Source of the DNA: CBDUBS01 sp965365445
Lineage (GTDB): Bacteria; Bacteroidota; Rhodothermia; Rhodothermales; DASSAV01
Assembly (NCBI GenBank): GCA_965365445.1
Contig: CBDUBS010000163.1
Location: 1 to 8,361 of the forward strand
Reading direction: 5' to 3'
DNA length: 8,361 nucleotides
Shown: one piece after another, positions 1-6,329 of the stretch
How the letters are laid out: every line of letters starts with the position of its first letter
Numbering within the stretch: the first letter of the stretch is position 1
Translations under genes and position numbers: made by a program
The notes under the pieces: model-generated
Database searches by the model: none
Seen by the model: the letters and a program-made list of their open reading frames with translations, nothing else
What the model was told of the DNA's origin: nothing

Positions 1-1231
1 CGATGACGAAAAATAGGAGGATCGACGCCACACCGATCCGCTGCGAGCCGAACACGCCGGTCAGCACGCCCAGCATCAGCGGGCCGAGGAATGCCGTGGC
101 TTTCCCCGAGAAGGCATAGAAGCCGTAAAACTCGTTCTCCCGGTCGGGCGGGATGAAGCGGCCCATCAGGGACCGGCTGGCCGACTGGTTCGGCCCGGCC
201 AGAATGCCGATGAGCATTCCGGCCGCCCAGAACCCGGTGCGGTCCGTAGCGGCCACCGCCAGCACGATGGCCGCCGAAAGACCGGCCAGACTGATCAGGA
301 TGGTGGTTTTCCCTCCGAACCGGTCGTCGAGGAAGCCGAAAGCAAATGCGCCCGCTCCGGCCGCCACATTCAGCGCGATACCGAATACGATGATGTCGGA
401 AAAAGAGAAGCCGAACGTGCCGGCTGCATAGATACCCCCGAAAGCGAAGATCGTCACCAGGCCGTCGTTGTAAATGAGCCGGGCGAGCAACAACCGGAAC
501 ACCTGCCGGTACCGGCGGATGTGCCCGATCGTATCCAGCGTGCGGCGGAACGAACTGCGGAGCAAGGTCCCCGGCAGGACTTCCCGCTCCCTGCGGCGCG
601 CCCGGACCGTTAGAAACAGGGGCAGACTGAACACCGCCCACCACCCGGCCACGAGCAGATTCGTGGCCCGGATGTTCTCTCCCTCCGCTTTCGAGAAGCC
701 GAACCAGGGCGTATCGGGGTATACGAGCGTCAGGAGCGCCACGGCCAGGCACAACAGGCCGCCGACGTACCCGGCGCTCCAGCCGTACCCGGAAATACGC
801 CCGATTCGGTCGAGCGGCGCGATATCCGGCAGGAAGGCGTTGTAAAACACATCGGCCATCTCGAAGGCGATGTTGGCAACGACGAACACGGCCAGCGCCG
901 CCCACACCTGCCCCGGCCCGATGAAGAACAACCCTACCGACCCGGCCATGCTCACCAGCGAAGCCAGGATGAGGAACCGTTTGCGGTACCCTCCCCGGTC
1001 CGCCAGGGCCCCGAGGAACGGCGATAGCAAGGCCACGAATACGGCGCTCACCGCGACGGCTCGGGACCACAGCTCCGTACCCCGGATTTCATCCGGAGCG
1101 ATGCCCTGGGTGAAATACGTGGAGTAGATGAAGGTGACGACGAGCGTCGTGAACGCCGAGAACGCGAAGTCGTACAGCGACCACGCGGCCACGGCGGCCC
1201 GGTTGTACGTCACGGGGGCAATCAGGGACAC
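1..1231 (-). CDS. UMF1/Atg22-like MFS transporter, C-terminus cut by window edge
   Basis: The reverse strand reads open from about 1231 to the left edge and encodes a hydrophobic multi-spanning protein (410 residues visible). Seen: an N-terminal AAWSLYDFAFSAF segment, a GALADRGGYRKR loop after TM2, FYNAFLPDIA then RISGYGWSAGYVGG, GFLDDRFGG in the second half, and a late segment running from AGPNQSASRS to ENEFYGFYAFSGK. These are the hallmarks of the UMF1 branch of the MFS superfamily (Atg22-like), inner-membrane transporters of mostly unknown substrate. The family is usually 420-450 residues, so only the last helix or its end is missing. The start is uncertain. GTG at 1231 gives VSLIAPVTYNRAAV, GTG at 1213 gives a shorter N-terminus, and neither has a clear ribosome binding site. 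The family's usual Asn in the first helix (YDWANSA) is Phe here. The gene is divergent from the glycoside hydrolase at 1383. Family assignment is firm; substrate unknown. Confidence 0.93.
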   Translation of the reverse strand, partial: MSLIAPVTYNRAAVAAWSLYDFAFSAFTTLVVTFIYSTYFTQGIAPDEIRGTELWSRAVAVSAVFVALLSPFLGALADRGGYRKRFLILASLVSMAGSVGLFFIGPGQVWAALAVFVVANIAFEMADVFYNAFLPDIAPLDRIGRISGYGWSAGYVGGLLCLAVALLTLVYPDTPWFGFSKAEGENIRATNLLVAGWWAVFSLPLFLTVRARRREREVLPGTLLRSSFRRTLDTIGHIRRYRQVFRLLLARLIYNDGLVTIFAFGGIYAAGTFGFSFSDIIVFGIALNVAAGAGAFAFGFLDDRFGGKTTILISLAGLSAAIVLAVAATDRTGFWAAGMLIGILAGPNQSASRSLMGRFIPPDRENEFYGFYAFSGKATAFLGPLMLGVLTGVFGSQRIGVASILLFFVI

Positions 1232-1382
1232 CTTGGTGAAGTTCTGGTGGAAACGACGCTGCAAACTACCGCAGCCGGTCGCCGGAAAGCAACCGGGTGA
1301 GGCTGCGCCGAATGAATTCGCGAGGTTTACCGCCGCGAAAAGCGTAGCTTGCGACCGGAACCCCTTCCATCTGACGGATCGA

Positions 1383-3287
1383 ATGATGCGACCTGTTCTC
1401 CTCGCCCTGGCGCTCGCACTCGGGGCTTGCACTTCGCCGGGCCGTCTTGCTTCGGAGCCCGACGCGGATACACCCGTTAGACTGGCTGCTGCGCCCTTCG
1501 CGCCCGGCGACGTCCACTTGCTGGACGGGCCTTTCCGGGACGCCCGCGACCGCAACGCCGCGTATCTGCTCGCGCTCGAACCCGACCGGCTGTTGCACGG
1601 TTTTCTGGTTGAAGCCGGCCTGAAGCCGAAAGCCCCGATGTATGGAGGCTGGGAATCCATGGGGGTGGCCGGGCACAGCCTGGGGCATTACCTGACGGCC
1701 CTTTCGCTGGCCTACGCCGAAAGCGGAGATGCGCGCTTCCGGGAGCGCATTCGCTACATCGTAGTCGAACTGGCCCGCGCACAGTCCACCGACGGCTACG
1801 TGGCGGCCATCCCCGGCGGCCGGGAGAAGCTCGAACGGCTGGCCCGGGGGGAGGTGGAAGCCAAACCCTTCGACCTGAACGGCCTCTGGGTGCCGTGGTA
1901 TACCCAGCACAAGGTACTCGCCGGACTGATCGACGCCTACCGCCACGCCGGCTCCGAAGAAGCGCTCCGGGTGGCGCGACGCTTCGCCGACTGGACCGAC
2001 CGGACTACCTCCTCCCTCTCGCCGGAGCAATGGCAGACGATGCTCGCCGCGGAGCACGGAGGCATGAACGAAGCCCTGGCCGACCTCTACCGCCTCACCG
2101 GCGACAAACGGTATCTCGACCTGAGCCGAAAGTTTTATCACCGGAACATCCTGAGCCCGCTCGTGCGGCGAATCCCCGACCTGGAGGGCAAGCACGCGAA
2201 CACGCAAATTCCCAAGGTCATCGGGCTTGCCCGCCTCTACGAACTGCTCGGCGCGGACTCCCTCGAAACGGCCGCCCGGTTCTTCTGGGATCAGGTCGTC
2301 TCGGGGCACACGTATGCCATTGGAGGCAACACGCTGGTCGAGCATTTCGGGCCACCCGGCAAGCTCTCCGAACGGCTCGGGCCGGGTACGGCGGAATCGT
2401 GCAACACCTATAACATGCTGAAGCTCACCCGGGATCTGTTCACGCACTCCGCAGAGGAGCGGTACGCCGAATACTACGAGCGAGCCCTGTATAACCACAT
2501 CCTGGCCTCGCAGGAGCCCGAGCGCGGCATGTTCACCTATTTCATGTCGATGGAGCCGGGGCACTTCAAGACCTATTCCACCCCGGATTCTTCCTTCTGG
2601 TGCTGCGTGGGCACCGGCATGGAAAACCACACCCGCTACGGCGAAGCCATCTACTTCAAGGCCGGCGACACCCTGCTCGTCAACCTGTTCATCCCTTCCA
2701 CCGTTGCCTGGCGGGAAAAGGGTTTGACGGTCCGGCAGGAAACCCGCTTCCCCCAGTCCGGTGCGACCCGTTTCACGATCCGGACGGAGCGCTCCGTTCC
2801 TCTCACGCTCGGCATCCGCCGCCCCCGGTGGGCGGAAGGCCCGTTAAGCATACGGGTGAACGGCGAGCCCGTGCCGGTAACCGGCCGGCCCGGCGCGTAC
2901 CTAACCGTGCATCGCTCCTGGAAATCCGGCGACGTTCTGGAAGTCGACTTTCCGATGCAACTCCGCACCGAGGCCATGCCCGACAACCCCCGACGCATAG
3001 CCATCCTGTACGGTCCCATCGTGCTGGCCGGAGCGCTGGGCGCGAAGGGGCTGCCGACAGGGGGCGCGTACACCTCCGAGCCCCGGCAATTCTTCAAGTG
3101 GCCGCCCATTGCGCCGCCGAAACTGGCCGCCCGGCCGGAACGGGTAGCCGAATGGGTGCGGCCGGTGGAGGGCGAGCCGCTCACGTTTCGCACGGTCGGC
3201 GTGGGCCGCCCCGACGACGTAACCCTCGTGCCGTTCTACCGCATACATCATCAACGGTATACCGTCTACTGGGACCTCGTGGATTGA
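1383..3287 (+). CDS. Lipoprotein beta-L-arabinofuranosidase-like glycoside hydrolase (GH127/GH146, DUF1680)
   Basis: A 634-residue secreted enzyme predicted to release L-arabinofuranose from plant-type arabinans or glycoproteins. Residues 1-16 are a short lipoprotein signal ending LALGAC, so Cys16 would be acylated and the enzyme tethered to the envelope. The catalytic (alpha/alpha)6 region spans about 40-440, with GHSLGHYL (97-104), PWYTQHK (171-177), EHGGMNE (224-230) and HANTQIPK (271-278). The expected active site is complete: Glu320 (VEHF, acid/base), Glu338 and Cys340 (TAESC), and the Cys407-Cys408 pair (FWCCVGTGMENH). These match the zinc ligands and cysteine nucleophile known from HypBA1. 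A beta-sandwich follows from about 445. The frame is open upstream to 1128, but the ATG pair at 1383/1386 directly precedes the signal peptide and the upstream part overlaps the divergent transporter. No clear Shine-Dalgarno is present. The reaction class is well supported; GH127 versus GH146 and the exact substrate are not resolved. Confidence 0.95.
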   Translation: MMRPVLLALALALGACTSPGRLASEPDADTPVRLAAAPFAPGDVHLLDGPFRDARDRNAAYLLALEPDRLLHGFLVEAGLKPKAPMYGGWESMGVAGHSLGHYLTALSLAYAESGDARFRERIRYIVVELARAQSTDGYVAAIPGGREKLERLARGEVEAKPFDLNGLWVPWYTQHKVLAGLIDAYRHAGSEEALRVARRFADWTDRTTSSLSPEQWQTMLAAEHGGMNEALADLYRLTGDKRYLDLSRKFYHRNILSPLVRRIPDLEGKHANTQIPKVIGLARLYELLGADSLETAARFFWDQVVSGHTYAIGGNTLVEHFGPPGKLSERLGPGTAESCNTYNMLKLTRDLFTHSAEERYAEYYERALYNHILASQEPERGMFTYFMSMEPGHFKTYSTPDSSFWCCVGTGMENHTRYGEAIYFKAGDTLLVNLFIPSTVAWREKGLTVRQETRFPQSGATRFTIRTERSVPLTLGIRRPRWAEGPLSIRVNGEPVPVTGRPGAYLTVHRSWKSGDVLEVDFPMQLRTEAMPDNPRRIAILYGPIVLAGALGAKGLPTGGAYTSEPRQFFKWPPIAPPKLAARPERVAEWVRPVEGEPLTFRTVGVGRPDDVTLVPFYRIHHQRYTVYWDLVD

Positions 3288-3293
3288 CGCCTG

Positions 3294-3307
3294 CCGCCTC
3301 CCGGCGG
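3294..3307 (+). other. Small GC hairpin just after the glycoside hydrolase stop
   Basis: CCGCC (3294-3298), loop TCCC, GGCGG (3303-3307) form a perfect 5-bp stem that starts six bases after the TGA. No T tract follows, so it is at best a weak terminator or an mRNA 3' end stabiliser. Confidence 0.3.
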
Positions 3308-3313
3308 TGTAAC

Positions 3314-3348
3314 GATCCGGGTAGATACCCTCGTTATCGCGGATCTTT
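3314..3348 (+). terminator. Possible branched terminator-like hairpin downstream of the glycoside hydrolase
   Basis: GATCCG (3314-3319) pairs with CGGATC (3340-3345). An inner GGGT/ACCC stem (3319-3322 with 3327-3330, loop AGAT) lies inside it, so the two stems compete for G3319. Only TTT follows before a run of C. It is the best terminator candidate between the hydrolase and the next operon, but the short T run makes it weak. Confidence 0.3.
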
Positions 3349-3373
3349 CCCCCGTCGTTCGTTTCAAACTAAT

Positions 3374-3398
3374 GGCCGAATCTGCAAGGACTTCGGCC
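3374..3398 (+). other. Perfect 7-bp inverted repeat upstream of the TM/OB-like gene
   Basis: GGCCGAA (3374-3380) and TTCGGCC (3392-3398) flank an 11-nt spacer and end 36 bases before the ATG at 3435. In RNA this would be a 5' leader hairpin; in DNA it could be a dyad operator. No T tract follows, so a terminator is unlikely. Function unknown. Confidence 0.4.
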
Positions 3399-3420
3399 TT
3401 CACACGAGTAAAACGAACAA

Positions 3421-3426
3421 AGGAGG
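3421..3426 (+). promoter_or_regulatory. Strong ribosome binding site (AGGAGG) that fixes the start at 3435
   Basis: AGGAGG lies 8 nt before the ATG at 3435. The same frame is open from an ATG at 3372, but that ATG has no such site and would put a basic, polar stretch ahead of the membrane helix. This is the strongest Shine-Dalgarno sequence in the window. Confidence 0.85.
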
Positions 3427-3434
3427 AAACGAAC

Positions 3435-3953
3435 ATGGCAGACATCCCCGTCGAACGCAAAGGAGGTATGGGGTGGCTCTGGTGGGTGCTCGGCCTGCTG
3501 GCGCTGGTACTGGTCATCTGGATCGTGGTAGCCGCCGCCGATGACGACGACGACGTAGCCGAAGTGGTGGACACCGACGTGGTGGCCGTCGAGCCGATGG
3601 CAACAGGAGCGGAAGCCTCCCTGAGCGACATCATGGCTAACCCCGCGATGTACATCGGTCAGCCGTTTCCGACAGCCGAAGTGGGCGTCAGCGACAACAT
3701 GACCGACCGCGGATTCTGGATCGAGGAGGGAGGACAGCGCCTGTTCGCCGTGCTGATCGACGAACCCCTGGAGGTTCCGATCGACATCAATCCGGGTCAG
3801 CGCCTGCGGATCAGCGGCGGCACCCTGCGCGCTCCTTCCTACCTGTCCGAGATGCCGGGTAAGTCCATCGACCAGGACACCCGAAACATCGTAGATGGGC
3901 TGACCGCATTTCTGGCCGTGGATGAAAGCAACATCGAAATCCTGAGCCGGTGA
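3435..3953 (+). CDS. Single-pass membrane protein with acidic linker and probable OB-like extracytoplasmic domain
   Basis: A 172-residue protein I do not recognise by name. Seen: a short N-terminal tail with Arg8-Lys9, a Trp-rich membrane helix at about 14-35 (GWLWWVLGLLALVLVIWIVV), five aspartates at 36-40, an acidic linker to about 58, then a soluble domain from about 60 to the end. The positive-inside rule puts this domain outside the cytoplasm. The domain has an NPAMYIGQPFP segment, a GFWIEEGGQRLFAVLID strand pair and a GQRLRISGGTLR strand, a pattern typical of small OB-fold modules; this fold is inference. No catalytic motif is visible. It is followed after 26 nt by the PRC-barrel gene, and both have clear ribosome binding sites, so they are probably co-transcribed. 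A role in envelope homeostasis is a guess from the company of the PRC-barrel protein. Confidence 0.85.
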   Translation: MADIPVERKGGMGWLWWVLGLLALVLVIWIVVAAADDDDDVAEVVDTDVVAVEPMATGAEASLSDIMANPAMYIGQPFPTAEVGVSDNMTDRGFWIEEGGQRLFAVLIDEPLEVPIDINPGQRLRISGGTLRAPSYLSEMPGKSIDQDTRNIVDGLTAFLAVDESNIEILSR

Positions 3954-3967
3954 CCGCAAACGAAACA

Positions 3968-3972
3968 GAGGA
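3968..3972 (+). promoter_or_regulatory. Ribosome binding site (GAGGA) deciding the start at 3980
   Basis: GAGGA lies 7 nt before the ATG at 3980. The alternative in-frame GTG at 3950 overlaps the end of the preceding gene and would add ten residues unlike the PRC-barrel family. Confidence 0.7.
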
Positions 3973-3979
3973 AAGACTC

Positions 3980-4288
3980 ATGGCTTACGTAGAACTCAGC
4001 AAGACCGACGATTACGAACTTACACACGAAGATCAGGACGTGCGGGGGTGGGAAGTGCGCGACGCGGCCGGCAAGCCGATCGGGCGCGTGGATGATATGA
4101 TTATCGACACCGAGATGGAGCGCGTGGACCGGATCCGTCTCGACAACGGGACCACGGTGCTCGCGAAGGACATCTTCATCGGAGAAAACACCGTGTATCT
4201 GGATGAGGTAGTGGGCAATACCGACGTCCGCCCCGTCATGAAGGTACACGACGATTACGGCCGCGTTCGCCGGGTGCGCGTTTTGTAG
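3980..4288 (+). CDS. Small PRC-barrel domain protein
   Basis: A 102-residue acidic, soluble protein without signal peptide or membrane helix. The core at about 22-75 (GWEVRDAAGKPIGRVDDMII, then VDRIRLDNGTTVLAKDIFIG and VYLDEV) is a recognisable PRC-barrel: a paired-strand 'G.pIG.V.D..id' motif followed by a second barrel strand set. PRC-barrels act in RimM (ribosome maturation), the photosynthetic reaction centre H subunit, and many small standalone proteins linked to stress or surface adaptation; this is of the standalone kind. The N-terminal YVELSKTDDYELTHEDQDVRG and C-terminal VMKVHDDYGRVRRVRVL extend the barrel. It is the second gene of the unit that begins at 3435, and it ends 3 nt from the convergent gene at 4292. 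The domain call is strong; its cellular job is unknown. Confidence 0.9.
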   Translation: MAYVELSKTDDYELTHEDQDVRGWEVRDAAGKPIGRVDDMIIDTEMERVDRIRLDNGTTVLAKDIFIGENTVYLDEVVGNTDVRPVMKVHDDYGRVRRVRVL

Positions 4289-4291
4289 CCG

Positions 4292-4690
4292 TTACCCGGC
4301 CCGTGCGAAGGCCATCACATCGCGGAGCGGCATCTCATCGATCGAGGCGCCCTCCCGAGCGGCATACAAGCGGCGCCAGGGGCTCCAGCGTATTCGTTCT
4401 TCGAGGCAGGTTTTCCACCGGCCGCCCTGGTGCAGCCGGAGGGCCACATCCGCCCCGTTATGGAGCCGAATTACGGCATCGGCAGCCCCTGCCGCCGACA
4501 TCCGCTCCCACCGTACGTCCGTTATCCGGTCCAGGAAGATTACCTGACGGTACGATCCACGGGCGTTCCACCCGGTAAGCTCTATCCGGTCCGGGTAGAG
4601 CCTGGCCCGCCCGAACCACAGCGCCCCCCCGGACATCTGCAATCCGGTGCTCAGCAGCACGATTTTATGAGGATAGAACATCCGCTCCAT
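4292..4690 (-). CDS. Small uncharacterised protein with PH/GRAM-like strand pattern
   Basis: A 132-residue basic, Arg/Trp-rich protein not recognised by name. From about residue 19 it has successive predicted strands: GGALWFGRARLYPDRIELTGW (strand, turn, strand), then RQVIFLDRITDVRW, DAVIRLHNG and DVALRLHQGG. These are followed by a C-terminal helix from about RWKTCLEERI. That order resembles bacterial PH or GRAM-type domains, which bind lipids or act as scaffolds; this is inference from pattern only. There is no signal peptide or membrane helix. The ATG at 4690 has AGGAG 11 nt upstream (4702-4706). The frame stays open to an ATG at 4777, but that extension is unlike a protein and starts in an AT-rich leader. 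It is convergent with the PRC-barrel gene, separated by three bases, so the transcripts probably overlap. It could have any of several small beta-rich folds. Confidence 0.75.
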   Translation of the reverse strand: MERMFYPHKIVLLSTGLQMSGGALWFGRARLYPDRIELTGWNARGSYRQVIFLDRITDVRWERMSAAGAADAVIRLHNGADVALRLHQGGRWKTCLEERIRWSPWRRLYAAREGASIDEMPLRDVMAFARAG

Positions 4691-5002
4691 GACGCATCTC
4701 GCTCCTGTCGTATCCGTTAGCCGATAAGTCCCACCGGGCAACCGCTTCTCCTGTTTACTACATACGAAAAAAAGCAAAAGGTTTGCCGCCCTCTTCGGAG
4801 TCCGATTTTCCGGGGTTTACCTGCGGCCGACGTCCGGATTCGGAAACACAGGGTGTCCACGGAAACAGCCGCTCGGGGTTTCAGGGCCGTATACGAGCGC
4901 CCTACCGGATCGTTACAGTAGATCGGGAGCAAAACAGGATGCGCCCCGGCGCACCGAAAGGCGTATGTGCGCCGCCTGAAACGCAATCTCCCGGAGGCGG
5001 GC
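4691..5002. other. 312-bp intergenic region between two minus-strand genes
   Basis: No convincing gene is seen here. The right part holds the terminator-like hairpin for the hydrolase (4931-4955). The left part holds an AT-rich patch at about 4750-4785, the natural place for the promoter of the 4690 gene, but no box pair with good spacing was found. Open frames on both strands (4717-4986 minus, 4783-5046 plus) have no family features and the minus one reads through the terminator. Confidence 0.6.
4931..4955 (-). terminator. Rho-independent-like terminator for the alpha/beta hydrolase gene
   Basis: Read on the minus strand, GGTGCGC, loop CGGG, GCGCATCC form a 7-bp stem (one G-T wobble) about 48 nt past the hydrolase stop, followed shortly by TTTT. 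On the plus strand the arms are 4938-4944 and 4949-4955, with AAAA at 4931-4934. The T run starts three bases after the stem, so efficiency may be modest. Confidence 0.5.
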
Positions 5003-6055
5003 TTATTTCGTCGTTCCCGACAGAAATGCCTCGACGGCCTCCATGAGCGCCGCGTTGTTTTCCCACTGAGGCAGCAGACCCGTTTCGAGCGTCACGGTAT
5101 CCACGTGAAGCGGGTTGATGCCTTTCAGTTCGGTGGCCCGGTCGAAGTCCTGCACGGTGTCCGTACCGGGTTTCGGCAGCACGATCAGCGTAGGGGTGGC
5201 GAGATGCGTGTAGGTTCGCCAGGCGTAATCTTTCATGAACAGGGCCCCTTCCACGAACAGAGCCGGAGCGTGGTGCGCTCCGCGAATATGGGACGTCAGG
5301 AACGCGTAATTGACCAGTTCGTGGGGTGGAGGAGCCTCCGGGCTGAAGATCTCTTCCTCATAGAAGTGCCGCAGCGACTCCCGCTGCGTGAGCCTGGAAT
5401 AAAACACCTCGAAGGCGCCCGTATTACGGGCCATCCCTACGAGCGTTTTCTGCAGCAGCGAACCTTCCGAACTGCGCCCGAGGGCCGTCGGGGTGATGAA
5501 CACCAGTTTGCCGATCAGCATCGGAAAGGCGTTGGCGATGGTGGCGGCATACTCGCAGGCCAGCGACAGCGCAAGTACGTCGGCTGTTTCTTTAACGTGT
5601 TCACTCAAAAACCGCCGCAGTTGACGCTGGTAGAGACCCGGGCGGTAGCGCACCGGCGGCCGGTCCGAGAGGCCGAATCCGAACCAGTCCAGCGCGTAGA
5701 TCGGCCGCTCGGTGGTGCGGGCGAAGCGCTCGAAAATGGGCTTCATCTCGAACGAAGACCCTGCCGCGTTGATGCTGTGCAGCAGTACGATCGGCGTGCC
5801 CTTACCCTCCCGCTTGTAATACCGGGCCTTGCCTTCCATGATCTCCATTTCATGGACCGGGTAGTCCAGGGCCGGGGCCAGCTGGGTCGGCAGCGGCAAC
5901 CGGGTGCGTCGGGTTTTTTCAATGACGGCGCCCGTTATGAGCGCCCCGAGGGCAACGGAACCGGTGACGAGGGCCGTGGTTCGACCGAAGCCCGGCGAAC
6001 CCGAATCGGAGGAACGGGTTTGGAATAAACGAGTGATTCGATCCGAAAGACGCAT
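5003..6055 (-). CDS. Membrane-anchored alpha/beta-fold hydrolase with atypical catalytic residues
   Basis: A 350-residue alpha/beta hydrolase-fold protein. An N-terminal basic segment is followed by one hydrophobic helix at about 26-45 (TTALVTGSVALGALITGAVI), then the hydrolase domain from about 70. Seen: IVLLHSINAAGSS (88-100; oxyanion-hole region), YALDWFGFGLSDRP (120-133), and the nucleophile elbow LALSLACEYA (161-170) with Ser164. The usual G-x-S-x-G glycines are alanines. A TPTLIVLPKPGTD strand (288-299) offers Asp299 as acid candidate. In the last strand-loop the family normally has a His before Trp-Glu or similar; here LLPQWENN places Gln330 there. Substrate is unknown and activity is uncertain; a lipase, esterase or C-C hydrolase role cannot be told apart. 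The ATG at 6055 lacks a clear ribosome binding site. A terminator candidate lies 48 nt past the stop. The family call is firm. Confidence 0.92.
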   Translation of the reverse strand: MRLSDRITRLFQTRSSDSGSPGFGRTTALVTGSVALGALITGAVIEKTRRTRLPLPTQLAPALDYPVHEMEIMEGKARYYKREGKGTPIVLLHSINAAGSSFEMKPIFERFARTTERPIYALDWFGFGLSDRPPVRYRPGLYQRQLRRFLSEHVKETADVLALSLACEYAATIANAFPMLIGKLVFITPTALGRSSEGSLLQKTLVGMARNTGAFEVFYSRLTQRESLRHFYEEEIFSPEAPPPHELVNYAFLTSHIRGAHHAPALFVEGALFMKDYAWRTYTHLATPTLIVLPKPGTDTVQDFDRATELKGINPLHVDTVTLETGLLPQWENNAALMEAVEAFLSGTTK

Positions 6056-6124
6056 ACGGAAGACGGGAGAGGTTGCGGTGCGTTCGAGAGGATGAAACGC
6101 CCTCCGCCGAATTGGATCCTGTTT

Positions 6125-6153
6125 TTGCGTGGAAATTGCCGTTTATGTATCAT
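6125..6153 (+). promoter_or_regulatory. Probable promoter of the tRNA-Arg gene
   Basis: TTGCGT (6125-6130) and TATCAT (6148-6153) are separated by exactly 17 bp. Transcription would start around 6160, about 13 nt before the tRNA. Boxes and spacing fit the housekeeping consensus; this is inferred from sequence alone. Confidence 0.55.
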
Positions 6154-6172
6154 TCCTTCTCTGCGAGCGCAT

Positions 6173-6245
6173 GCCCTCGTAGCTCAGAGGATAGAGCACC
6201 GGTTTCCTAAACCGGGGGTCGCAGGTTCGAATCCTGCCGGGGGTA
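6173..6245 (+). tRNA. tRNA-Arg, anticodon CCT (reads AGG)
   Basis: The full cloverleaf can be drawn. Acceptor 6173-6179 pairs with 6238-6244. The D stem is GCTC/GAGC (6182-6185 with 6194-6197). The anticodon stem is CCGGT/ACCGG (6199-6203 with 6211-6215) around loop TTCCTAA with CCT at 6206-6208. The variable loop is GGGTC, and the T stem GCAGG/CCTGC encloses TTCGAAT (6226-6232). The discriminator is A at 6245 and no CCA is encoded, as usual in Bacteroidota. The first acceptor pair is G-T and the fifth T-G, both wobbles, which is slightly unusual. A promoter lies at 6125-6153 and a terminator at 6284-6323. tRNA-Arg genes are frequent integration targets for mobile elements. Confidence 0.96.
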
Positions 6246-6283
6246 CGATTCGTTCTTTACACCATCAGCCTCGCAAGAACAAT

Positions 6284-6323
6284 AAACCCCTGCACCTACA
6301 GTAAACGTAAGTGCGGGGGTTTT
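6284..6323 (+). terminator. Strong hairpin terminator between tRNA-Arg and the LamG gene, likely bidirectional
   Basis: AAACCCCTGCAC (6284-6295) pairs with GTGCGGGGGTTT (6311-6322): 12 bp with one T-G wobble. A short inner TAC/GTA stem lies inside the loop, and TTTT (6320-6323) ends the element. On the minus strand it is followed by TTTATTGTT, so it may also end the LamG-protein transcript. Confidence 0.8.
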
Positions 6324-6329
6324 ACTTTC

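Noticed and set aside
1128..1382. N-terminal extension of the glycoside hydrolase to an ATG at 1128
   Set aside because: It would overlap the divergent transporter and bury the lipoprotein signal peptide inside the protein.
1266..2630. 454-codon minus-strand open frame opposite the glycoside hydrolase
   Set aside because: Low-complexity His/Val/Gly/Arg composition and no motif; the plus strand carries all active-site residues of the DUF1680 enzyme.
4717..4986. 89-codon minus-strand open frame in the intergenic region
   Set aside because: No family features, Cys/Arg-rich noise, and it runs through the terminator-like hairpin at 4931-4955.
4967..6028. 353-codon plus-strand open frame opposite the hydrolase
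   Set aside because: Rich in Arg, His, Gln and Gly with no family motif; it is the antisense shadow of a clear alpha/beta hydrolase.
6092..6304. Plus-strand open frame of 70 codons spanning the tRNA
   Set aside because: Its middle part (LVAQRIEHRFPKPGVAGSNPAGG-like) is the translation of the tRNA itself, a well-known artefact.
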